Below are positions 8,209-14,843 of a DNA stretch of 18,025 nucleotides, in pieces. This DNA is from Pseudomonadota bacterium (GTDB lineage: Bacteria; Desulfobacterota; BSN033; WVXP01; G020346125). The stretch covers positions 1-18,025 of the forward strand of contig DAOVGJ010000257.1 in the NCBI GenBank assembly GCA_030672465.1, in the 5' to 3' direction. The translations under genes and the position numbers were made by a program. The notes below the pieces were generated by a model that searched no databases, was not told the origin of the DNA, and saw only the letters and a list, made by a program, of their open reading frames with translations. Numbering within the stretch: position 1 is the stretch's first letter; each line of letters begins with the position of its first letter.

Positions 8209-9669
8209 TTACTTTGGCGCGGTAGCGGCCGATACTACTTGGGAAAATGGGCTTTCCAGGCCATCTTCGTTCACAGCGGTTATCTTGTACTTATAGGTTT
8301 TTCCATCCCTGAGGTTTTCATCCGTGTAGGAGATCCCCTGAGTGGAGCCGATTTTCTTAAACCTAAAGACTATTTTCCTGTAGATGTGATATCGGGTAAC
8401 ATCGGCTTCGGGGTTGGTCTCCCAGGAAATGATGACCTTGCCCTTACCCCCTTTGGCCTTGATCCCTTTGGGGCTCGAGGGGACGGCCTTGGTTATGGTC
8501 GAAGCCGCCTTGGATTTCTGGCTCTCCTTCCCCGAGGGATAATAGGCCGTTATCCTGTAAAAATATTGCATGGCATCAGTCAGAGGGTTTTCGCGGCTTT
8601 CCTTATCGACGTAATGAGTTTTATCCCTGCCTTTCACCGAGGCTACCAGCCTGTAATCCCGATCGAGGTATTGAGATCGATATATCTTGTAGCCAGCTAC
8701 TTCCAAGTCAGGGCTCTTTTCCCACGTTAACCGAATGTCACGGGTCTTCCCACGCGTGGCCGAAAGGCCGGTGGGGGCGGTTGGCGCTACACCTAAGCTT
8801 GCTTCGACGGCCTCCGAGAATGGGCTTGTGAACCCTTTTTTCGTAAGAACCTGATAGCGGTAGAAATAGGTCCAATCTGCTTGGATATCACGATCTTTGA
8901 AGGATAGGGAAGCCCTTCTTCTCTGTCTCAACCGCTTAATTACTTTGTACGGTCCGGATTCAGATGTGCTCCGACTCATAATATATTCTTTTATCTCCGT
9001 CTCCCAGTATCTGGGAACATTAAGCGTGATGTGACGGCGTCCACAGGAAGCTTGCGGGGGTTGGAGTTTAATGCCCCAGGCTATCGTCCCCTCCTCGGAT
9101 TGCCATCGATGTATTAAAGTCCGGACGATGGATTCAATGCTCCTCATTGCGATGCTTTGCATCTCTTTTGGTTTTCCTTTAGCGGAACAGCCCATGCTCC
9201 ACACAGTATCCCCTTCCGGGATCCGAATCATCCGAAGGTTTAAGCCAAATCGAGCCCTTTCTCCCATCGTGCCATACTCGGACAGGGAACCCATAATCAC
9301 CCCATCAACACCAAGGGATTTGCCAATCTCCAAGGCCTGGGGGTAATGGTGGATTTTCGTCCAATCTAACCCTCTTTTCTCAACAAGGTCCTTGAGGTCT
9401 CGAGCTGGAAGGATGTCATATTTCTGCACCGTTTTGAGTTTCGCCACCAACAGATCCGTTATCCTGGGCGCATGTTTTAGCCCTTCCCCCTCCGAGTGGA
9501 TGGGCAGGACCACCACCTTCCTTATCTCCTCCGAGCCCACCTTCGGGTTAAAGAAGGGGTTCTTGATATTCTTCTCCCTCGGGTGCCTTTCGATTTGACC
9601 CTGGGAGATTGAGAAGGAAAAGGATAGGATCAACGGAATGAGTAGCATAAGCCTATTCAATAATCCCAT
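8209..9669 (-). CDS. Secreted CsgG-like protein with three FN3-type domains
   Basis: A 486-residue exported protein of unknown function. The N-terminus MGLLNRLMLLIPLILSFSFS is a signal peptide cleaved near SISQG; no lipobox. Residues about 50-195 have the pattern of the CsgG/LpoB/GNA1162 group (VVVLPIHSEGEG, KYDILPARDL, LGVDGVIMGSLSEYG). Three fibronectin-III-like domains follow: about 202-293 (diverged), 294-393 (APTGLSATRG, LTWEKSPD, YKIYRSQ) and 394-486 (SPKGIKAKGG, ISWETNPEADV, YHIYRK, YKITAVNEDGLESPFS). It starts 18 bp after the cyclase stop with a ribosome site (AGGGGGGA), so it is the second gene of a cyclase operon. FN3 domains outside the cell usually bind glycans or proteins. The CsgG-like fold is shared with the gene at 5130, but the accessory domains differ. 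Confidence 0.86.
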   Translation of the reverse strand: MGLLNRLMLLIPLILSFSFSISQGQIERHPREKNIKNPFFNPKVGSEEIRKVVVLPIHSEGEGLKHAPRITDLLVAKLKTVQKYDILPARDLKDLVEKRGLDWTKIHHYPQALEIGKSLGVDGVIMGSLSEYGTMGERARFGLNLRMIRIPEGDTVWSMGCSAKGKPKEMQSIAMRSIESIVRTLIHRWQSEEGTIAWGIKLQPPQASCGRRHITLNVPRYWETEIKEYIMSRSTSESGPYKVIKRLRQRRRASLSFKDRDIQADWTYFYRYQVLTKKGFTSPFSEAVEASLGVAPTAPTGLSATRGKTRDIRLTWEKSPDLEVAGYKIYRSQYLDRDYRLVASVKGRDKTHYVDKESRENPLTDAMQYFYRITAYYPSGKESQKSKAASTITKAVPSSPKGIKAKGGKGKVIISWETNPEADVTRYHIYRKIVFRFKKIGSTQGISYTDENLRDGKTYKYKITAVNEDGLESPFSQVVSAATAPK

Positions 9670-9687
9670 AATAACGAATATCCCCCC

Positions 9688-11289
9688 CTATTTTTTACCG
9701 ATTACCCGGTAAAAGCGGACCTCGCTGATTCCCCTTTTCACCTTCTTCTTGCCCGCTTCTTCTAACGAGAAGAGCTTTTTCACCTGCCGAAAGGTCTGCT
9801 CCCCGATCAGTATTTCGTTGGGTTCGGCTATTGATTGCAAATAAGAAGCGACATTGACGACATCTCCCAGGACGGTATACTCTAATCTTTTTGGGGATCC
9901 GATATAGCCGGCCACTGCATTCCCGCTGTTTATCCCTATGCGGACATCGAATCGGTGCTTTTCTTCCTTCCGGTTCATCAACCTTTTCAATTCCCGTCGC
10001 ATTTTCAATGCCGCCAAAACCGCCTTTTCCGCGTCATTTCCGTGGGAGTAAGGGGCACCGAAGGTGGCCATGATGGCATCTCCGATATACTTGTCCAGCG
10101 TTCCGTCGTATTCGAACACGATATCGGTCATGATGCTGAAGTACTCGTTCAGAAGTGAGGCGACATCCGGGGCATTCAGCCTTTCTGCCAAAAGGGTAAA
10201 ATTCTGGATATCGATGAAGAGGACCGTGGCCACCTTCTCCTCGACCTTTAGGGACAAAGTCCCCCCCTCGGCGCTTTCCTGCATGATGGTGTTGACTACG
10301 TCGGGTGAGTGGAAGCGCTCGAGATTGCTCCTGATCTGCATCTCCCTTAGGATTTTCTCATTCAGCCTTGCCTGTTCAATGCCGATGGCGGCGTGGTTCG
10401 CAATAGTCATCAGGAGCTCCAGGTCATTTTCCGTGAATTGGTCTGTCCGCCTGTAGCTATCGAGATGGATGATGCCGATGATATCCCTCCCCCTCCAGAG
10501 GGGGACACACATGGCTGATCGAATCCCGTGGAGATATATACTCTGCCCCTGACTAAACCGGGGGTCCACCATGGCATCGGATGTCAGAATGGCAACCCTA
10601 TCCTGTACGACCCTGTTGACGATGGTTCGACTGATGGTGATTTTTTCATCACCCTTTGAAGCCGAATCCCTATATTTAATGGCCTTGGGGATCAAGTTCT
10701 CCCCCTCATCGATCAGCATTAAGAACCCACGGTCTGCATCAATGGACTTGAAGATGAGCTCGATGATGGCGTCCAATAGTTCCCTCAAGGAGATCGAGGA
10801 GATCAGTTTTTCGCTCAACTGGTAAAGCGTGATGAGATTCCGATTATTCCTTTCCAATTGTTCAATCCGCTGATCCTTTCGGCGAAGGTGTTGCGTCCCC
10901 CTTCCCAGAAGCCCTGTTATTGCCAAATCCTCAATGGGCCTGATGATGGTTGCCCGTGAGTCCAAAGGGGAATCATCCCCCGAGAAGTGAATATCCTCGT
11001 CGATGGTTTCCTGGTAAAGGATGAGGATTTCCCCTATAAGGATTTCATCACCGTCTCGTAACAGTGTCTTCCTAATTTGATTCCCATTGACGAAGGTCCC
11101 ATTATGGCTGCCGAGATCTACTATGGCGAGGCCCTCCTTCGCCCTCACGATCTGGGCGTGTTCGCGGGAAACGATTTTGGATTCCAGGACCAAGTCATTC
11201 TTCCGGTCCCTTCCGATTTTAAAAGGGATCTTACTAATGGGGCAGGTTTTCCCTTCTTCCTTTATGTTTTTAAAGAAGAGTTTGGGCAT
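9688..11289 (-). CDS. FHA-GAF-class III nucleotide cyclase, Arg-to-Tyr variant
   Basis: A 533-residue cytoplasmic protein. The FHA domain (1-95) has the phospho-Thr pocket: GR (26-27), SREH (41-44), SHNGTFVNG (61-69). A GAF domain lies at about 160-310 (RGFLMLIDEGENLIPKA, MCVPLWRGRDIIGIIHLD). A class III cyclase domain (about 345-533) has both metal Asp residues (Asp360 in LFIDIQNFT, Asp404 in YIGDAIMA), the adenine-selecting pair Lys400 and Thr472 (EYTVLGD), and Asn479. The expected transition-state Arg four residues after that Asn is Tyr483 (NVASY). It could therefore make cAMP weakly or be a non-catalytic sensor. No Shine-Dalgarno precedes the ATG, and no other start is available just upstream. 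First gene of the operon with the FN3 protein. A link to the kinase through FHA is inference. Confidence 0.92.
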   Translation of the reverse strand: MPKLFFKNIKEEGKTCPISKIPFKIGRDRKNDLVLESKIVSREHAQIVRAKEGLAIVDLGSHNGTFVNGNQIRKTLLRDGDEILIGEILILYQETIDEDIHFSGDDSPLDSRATIIRPIEDLAITGLLGRGTQHLRRKDQRIEQLERNNRNLITLYQLSEKLISSISLRELLDAIIELIFKSIDADRGFLMLIDEGENLIPKAIKYRDSASKGDEKITISRTIVNRVVQDRVAILTSDAMVDPRFSQGQSIYLHGIRSAMCVPLWRGRDIIGIIHLDSYRRTDQFTENDLELLMTIANHAAIGIEQARLNEKILREMQIRSNLERFHSPDVVNTIMQESAEGGTLSLKVEEKVATVLFIDIQNFTLLAERLNAPDVASLLNEYFSIMTDIVFEYDGTLDKYIGDAIMATFGAPYSHGNDAEKAVLAALKMRRELKRLMNRKEEKHRFDVRIGINSGNAVAGYIGSPKRLEYTVLGDVVNVASYLQSIAEPNEILIGEQTFRQVKKLFSLEEAGKKKVKRGISEVRFYRVIGKK

Positions 11290-11412
11290 GGCAATCGGAG
11301 GTTTTCGCCGATTCTATCGGATTATCATCCGTTTTTAGCACAACACCTCGAGAAGATCGAACTTTAATTTAGGGGTTACACATCGGTGAAGGAAAATACT
11401 ACTTTTGGGCCA
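11290..11412. promoter_or_regulatory. Cyclase upstream region with two overlapping dyads
   Basis: Two short dyads overlap: CCGAT-TCT-ATCGG (11308-11320) and CGGAT-TATC-ATCCG (11318-11331), the second followed by TTTTT on the plus strand. They lie 19 to 42 bp before the cyclase ATG on the minus strand and could be an operator or a leader stem. No convincing sigma70 promoter is visible, so the operon promoter may need an activator or another sigma factor. Confidence 0.3.
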
Positions 11413-11604
11413 TCACAACAGCTTAAATTGAACCTTTTCCAACTCTTCAATTGCTTCATCGTAGCGGCCCTGGTCGAACAGAGAACGAACCCTGTTCAGG
11501 TGGTTCGAAAAGTACTGGCCAGCGGAATCCAAAGATTTTTCGATATCCTCCTTGAAAGTCTTAGGGTTCAATTTAATATTTCGAATGGCCTGGGTTATCT
11601 CCAT
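11413..11604 (-). CDS. Small TPR-like protein, apparently frameshifted or coupled
   Basis: A 63-codon frame with one TPR-like helix pair at its end (RSLFDQGRYDEAIEELEKVQ); function unknown. It follows the corrinoid activator in the same strand. Its own ATG (11602-11604) lacks a ribosome site. A strong site (AGGGGGGAGAG) instead serves an ATG at 11628-11630 that opens an out-of-frame 11-codon peptide, MSQELKTSIWR, whose stop overlaps the second ATG. If the run of four A (11612-11615, minus-strand sense) had one more base, the two would fuse into a 72-residue protein starting MSQELKNFDMEITQ. The options are a sequencing error, a real deletion, programmed -1 slippage, or translational coupling. 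Confidence 0.5.
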   Translation of the reverse strand: MEITQAIRNIKLNPKTFKEDIEKSLDSAGQYFSNHLNRVRSLFDQGRYDEAIEELEKVQFKLL

Positions 11605-11661
11605 ATCGAAGTTTTCAGCTCTTGGCTCATGTCTCTCCCCCCTGGCGGAGTCAAAACCATT

Positions 11662-13614
11662 TTAAAGATTGATCATCTTTTCTGGAATAAGTCCCCTGAG
11701 ATGGGGAAAGGGATCTCTCATATGGGGAAAATGCATAGCCAAAGCGAATTGATCCGGGAAATCTTTACAAAGGGTCAATTCAACGTAGTTAATCCCTCCG
11801 GCGATGTCGTTTGCTTCCCTTCTCTTTTCCCTGTCGAGGAGGGCGATGCGAGCGCCGTCCCCAGCCGCATTTCCCACGGCAGTAATTGCTTGGATCTCAC
11901 AGTCCGGAAACAGGCCTAAGACCATGGCCTTTTCGGGATCGATGTAGTTTCCGAATGCCCCCGCAAGGATGACCCGATTGATCTCTTTAAATCCCAGAAT
12001 CTCCATCATCACCTTGATCCCTGCATAGAGAGCTCCCTTTGCCAACTGGACTTGCCTGATATCGTCGGAGGTAATGGTTATATCCCGGCCAATGGCCGTT
12101 TCCCTGGCCTCGGCGATTACAAATTCATACCCTTTCTCAGCCTTTTTTATGCGGCTTGATGGAATGGTCCCCAGAAGCCTTCCGCTCTTATCTACGATGC
12201 CGGTCTTAAACATCTCCGCCACCGTATCAATGATACCGGAACCACAGATGCCCCGCGCCCCAATCTCATCGGGTTTGCACTGCTCGCTCCATTGATCAGC
12301 CCCTATCACCTTGAAACTGACCTCGTAGTCCTCGGGGTTTATCCGAACCCTCTCGATGGCTCCGGGGGCGGCGCGCATTCCGAATGTTATGTGGGCCCCT
12401 TCAAATGCTGGCCCCGTAGCGCAAGAGGCAGAGTGGAGGCCTTCTTTGTTCCCTATCACTAATTCCCCGTTGGTTCCGATGTCTATGATCAGGGTTTTCT
12501 CATCCGCATGATGGGGCTGCTGGGCCAATATGACTCCCACATTATCGGCCCCCACAAAACCCGCCTCGATGGGGAGGACGTGGACATTCCCACAGGGATG
12601 GATTTTAAGGCCCAGATCCCTGGCCTTAACGTCCATTGACCCTTGAAGCGTGGGGCAAAATGGGGCCTTTCCCAAGAATTCCGGGTTGATCTCGAGGAAG
12701 AAGTGATGCATGGCCGTATTCCCGACGATGCTCATTTCATAGACTTCCTCTGGGGAGGCACTAATCTGTCGCGTTGTGTTAACGATCATTTGGTTGATGG
12801 ATTGAATGATCTGCTCGTGCATTTTCTTCAAACCCTCGCCTGGATGGCTTGTGGTATAGGTGATTCTGGCCATGATATCCTCCCCGAATGAGATCTGGGG
12901 ATTCATCAGGGAGTCCATGGCCAAGACCTCCCCGCTCATGAGGTCACAGAGGTAGCCGGCTAGAGTGGTCGTTCCGATATCGATGGCGATACCGTAGAGG
13001 GATTTGAAATCTCCCGGTCTGATGTCGATAATCTCTTTGTCCATCCAGATGACGACGTTTACCTTCCACTGGGCGGCCCTGAGGGTATCTCCTAACGGTA
13101 TTAATGTGGGATAATCAACGCCTAGGCCTTTTAGGCCATACCGCTTTTCCAACTCGAACTTTACCCTTTCCAGGTCGGCCTTAGGGTCCGAGAGGGATGG
13201 GGGCGCTATCTGAAGATCATAACCCTTGACCGCTGGGTTGATCTCGATTCCCATATCCCTCGGTGCCTTACAGATAACCTGTTTTTCCCCCCGGCTTTCC
13301 TCGGGAACGTAGATTACCGCATCGCCCTGAAGTCGAGCCTCGCAGGCCAGCCTATACCCAAGGCGTTCATCCTCGATATTGATGAATTTCCCTTCCTCGG
13401 AGGTGAACGGGGAGAGGTTGTTTTTCTCCGAATGAATCCCGTCCTTTGGGAACGAGCCCTCCTCTATTCTGACCCGACATTTCCCACAGCTTTGCCTCCC
13501 CCCGCAGAGGGATTCGATATCCACTCCCAGATCCCGGGCGGCTTGGAGCAGATTTTTTCCTTGATCCACATATCCCCTTCTCCCGGAGGGCTGGAAGACG
13601 ACCTTATACCTCAT
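11662..13614 (-). CDS. [2Fe-2S]/ASKHA reductive activator of corrinoid proteins (RACo/RamA-like)
   Basis: A 650-residue protein. The N-terminal ferredoxin domain has the plant-type cluster motif CGGRQSCGKC with Cys37, Cys43, Cys46 and Cys91 (LACEARL). The rest is a DUF4445-type ASKHA ATPase core with GIAIDIGTTTLAGYL and IDIGTNGEL phosphate loops and GAFGNYIDPEKA. Known relatives (RACo of acetogens, RamA of methanogens) use ATP to reduce oxidised Co(II) corrinoid back to Co(I) in methyltransfer systems. Length is close to RACo. No corrinoid protein, methyltransferase or acetyl-CoA synthase gene is in the window, so the partner is elsewhere. Its own promoter and ribosome site (CGGGAG) support the ATG at 13614. 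An anaerobic lifestyle is implied. Confidence 0.88.
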   Translation of the reverse strand: MRYKVVFQPSGRRGYVDQGKNLLQAARDLGVDIESLCGGRQSCGKCRVRIEEGSFPKDGIHSEKNNLSPFTSEEGKFINIEDERLGYRLACEARLQGDAVIYVPEESRGEKQVICKAPRDMGIEINPAVKGYDLQIAPPSLSDPKADLERVKFELEKRYGLKGLGVDYPTLIPLGDTLRAAQWKVNVVIWMDKEIIDIRPGDFKSLYGIAIDIGTTTLAGYLCDLMSGEVLAMDSLMNPQISFGEDIMARITYTTSHPGEGLKKMHEQIIQSINQMIVNTTRQISASPEEVYEMSIVGNTAMHHFFLEINPEFLGKAPFCPTLQGSMDVKARDLGLKIHPCGNVHVLPIEAGFVGADNVGVILAQQPHHADEKTLIIDIGTNGELVIGNKEGLHSASCATGPAFEGAHITFGMRAAPGAIERVRINPEDYEVSFKVIGADQWSEQCKPDEIGARGICGSGIIDTVAEMFKTGIVDKSGRLLGTIPSSRIKKAEKGYEFVIAEARETAIGRDITITSDDIRQVQLAKGALYAGIKVMMEILGFKEINRVILAGAFGNYIDPEKAMVLGLFPDCEIQAITAVGNAAGDGARIALLDREKRREANDIAGGINYVELTLCKDFPDQFALAMHFPHMRDPFPHLRGLIPEKMINL

Positions 13615-13651
13615 GGAAGATACTCCCGTTGATAGAGCTGTCTATGGAAGG

Positions 13652-13680
13652 GATATACAAAATTGGAGGAGTTTTGTCAA
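13652..13680 (-). promoter_or_regulatory. sigma70-type promoter for the corrinoid activator
   Basis: On the minus strand TTGACA (13675-13680), a 17-bp spacer and TATATC (13652-13657, four of six). Transcription would start near 13645, about 30 nt before the ATG. The dyad at 13690-13700 sits just upstream of the -35, where an activator could bind. Confidence 0.65.
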
Positions 13681-13754
13681 AAGTTCCCGGGGAATTTCCC
13701 AAGATTTCCTAAAAATGGGGTGACGTAATTGAATAAGAAATCAGGGAAGAAGAA

Positions 13755-13810
13755 GCTTTTCCCTGCTCAAAATATTTTTTCAACCATGGTAAAGTTCCCT
13801 TCACTGCAAA
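13755..13810 (-). repeat. Interspersed repeat, copy 2 (inverted)
   Basis: Reverse-complement match to 284-339 (51 of 56). On the minus strand a small dyad GCCC-GGA-GGGC lies shortly before TTTGCAGTGAAG, at the place where copy 1 has its 24-bp palindrome, so the hairpin region is variable and the flank conserved. The two copies face each other across about 13.4 kb. Confidence 0.75.
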
Positions 13811-13917
13811 CCTAAACTCGCCCTCCGGGCTCAGACATTGGATTTGCGACCGTTTCGCTTCACTAAGAATGGTTACCGAGAAAATCGAACTTCGGGGCTT
13901 CACTCCAGCTAGAATAT

Positions 13918-14027
13918 TGGAATAATGGAATAATGGAATGATGGGTTGACAGGAAGAAAAAAATAAATCTGTTCTTTCCGCTTTTGATACGCACAATTCC
14001 ACTATTCCAACATTCCATCATTCCATG
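13918..14027. repeat. Inverted pair of octamer tandem repeats
   Basis: The left arm (13918-13945) is TGGAATAA, TGGAATAA, TGGAATGA plus TGGG. The right arm (13996-14027) is ATTCCACT, ATTCCAAC, ATTCCATC, ATTCCATG. The right arm is the imperfect reverse complement of the left, about one or two mismatches per 8-bp unit, around a spacer of 50 bp. Transcribed, it could form a long stem of about 28 bp. It resembles neither a CRISPR array nor a transposon end. Confidence 0.75.
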
Positions 14028-14151
14028 TGGATAGCACAAATCGATCGTGACAAAAAAACCTATGATTTTAATATATTGTGGAAATTCCGAGAGGTTTAAT
14101 TAGCGCTCAGAGCTCCTTCTTCCAGTTTTTCAGGGATTTCGATAAAAGGGC

Positions 14152-14180
14152 TTGACAAACCATAATAGGTCTGATAAAAA
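14152..14180 (+). promoter_or_regulatory. Promoter of lexA-dinB
   Basis: TTGACA at 14152-14157, a 17-bp spacer and TAAAAA at 14175-14180 (four of six). The transcript would begin within a few bases of the lexA ATG at 14189, so the message would be leaderless or nearly so. This fits the lack of any Shine-Dalgarno sequence before that ATG. Confidence 0.55.
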
Positions 14181-14182
14181 GA

Positions 14183-14194
14183 CAACATATGTTG
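14183..14194. promoter_or_regulatory. Candidate LexA operator over the lexA start
   Basis: CAACATATGTTG is a perfect 12-bp palindrome that spans the predicted transcription start and the lexA ATG. A dyad there is where an autorepressor would bind. It is neither the E. coli box (CTGT-N8-ACAG) nor the Bacillus box (GAAC-N4-GTTC). Assignment as an SOS box is inference. Confidence 0.45.
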
Positions 14195-14821
14195 ACCAAA
14201 GAAACCAAAAAGAAGTTGACGGCCCGGCAGCGCCAGGTCTTATCCTTTCTTATTCGATTTCTCAACAAGAGGGGGTATCCTCCTACCGTGAGGGAAATCG
14301 CACGCCATTTGGGATTGAAGGGACCCAAGAGCCCAAAGAAGAGGTTGGATGCCTTAGTGGAGAAGGGATATATCCGAAGGAGGTCTGGAAAATCCCGGGC
14401 CATTGAGGTGATGGGGATTTCTCCTTCCCCGTCCCACCGGCTGGTCCCCCTCGTGGGGAAAGTGCGGGCCGGGGACCCCTCCTTGGCTTTTGAGGACTTC
14501 GAGGGAGAGATTGCCCTCGATCGATCTTTGGCCGGGGATGATGAGACCTTTTTCCTGAGGGTAAAGGGGGATAGCATGATCGGGGACCACATCAGGGATG
14601 GGGACTTGGCCTTGGTCCACCCTCAATCCGTGGTTGAGGACGGGGAGATTGCTGTGGTCTTGATCGATGATGAGGCAACCGTGAAAAGGGTCTATAAAGA
14701 GGGAGATGGTCTCCGGCTCCAGGCCGCCAATCCCACCATGGAACCCATTATCGTTGGAAGGGGAGAGGGGAGGGTAACCATCGTGGGCAAAGTCGTCGGA
14801 ATATTCAGGAAAGTGATGTGA
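14189..14821 (+). CDS. lexA: LexA SOS repressor
   Basis: A 210-residue LexA of normal length. The N-terminal winged helix (about 10-75: LTARQRQVLSFLIRF, PPTVREIARHLGL, RLDALVEKGYIRR) binds DNA. The C-terminal peptidase domain has the Ala94-Gly95 self-cleavage bond (VRAGDP), catalytic Ser129 (KGDSMIGDHI) and Lys166 (ATVKRVY). RecA-stimulated cleavage after DNA damage would derepress target genes. The recognition-helix region (GPKSPKKRLDALVEKG) differs from the E. coli one (SPNAAEEHLKALARKG), which fits a different operator. It is followed 22 bp later by dinB in the same strand. The ATG has no ribosome site and lies at the predicted transcription start. Confidence 0.95.
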   Translation: MLTKETKKKLTARQRQVLSFLIRFLNKRGYPPTVREIARHLGLKGPKSPKKRLDALVEKGYIRRRSGKSRAIEVMGISPSPSHRLVPLVGKVRAGDPSLAFEDFEGEIALDRSLAGDDETFFLRVKGDSMIGDHIRDGDLALVHPQSVVEDGEIAVVLIDDEATVKRVYKEGDGLRLQAANPTMEPIIVGRGEGRVTIVGKVVGIFRKVM

Positions 14822-14843
14822 AAGGGGGAATGGGGATCCATCC

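Larger units (their letters stand above)
13615..14188. other. 574-bp intergenic region with repeats and two divergent promoters
   Basis: No gene is supported. From left to right it holds the minus-strand promoter of the corrinoid activator, a GGGAATTTCCC dyad (13690-13700) just upstream of that promoter, interspersed repeat copy 2, inverted octamer tandem repeats (13918-14027), and the lexA promoter. A minus-strand frame of 97 codons (13709-14002) crosses both repeats and is best read as a by-product of them. Confidence 0.6.

Noticed and set aside
13709..14002. 97-codon minus-strand frame as a gene
   Set aside because: It runs through the octamer repeat and repeat copy 2. Its similarity to the frame at 101-385 is confined to the shared DNA repeat.
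13918..14027. CRISPR array
   Set aside because: The units are 8 bp, contiguous and in opposite orientation in the two arms. There are no spacers and no cas genes.
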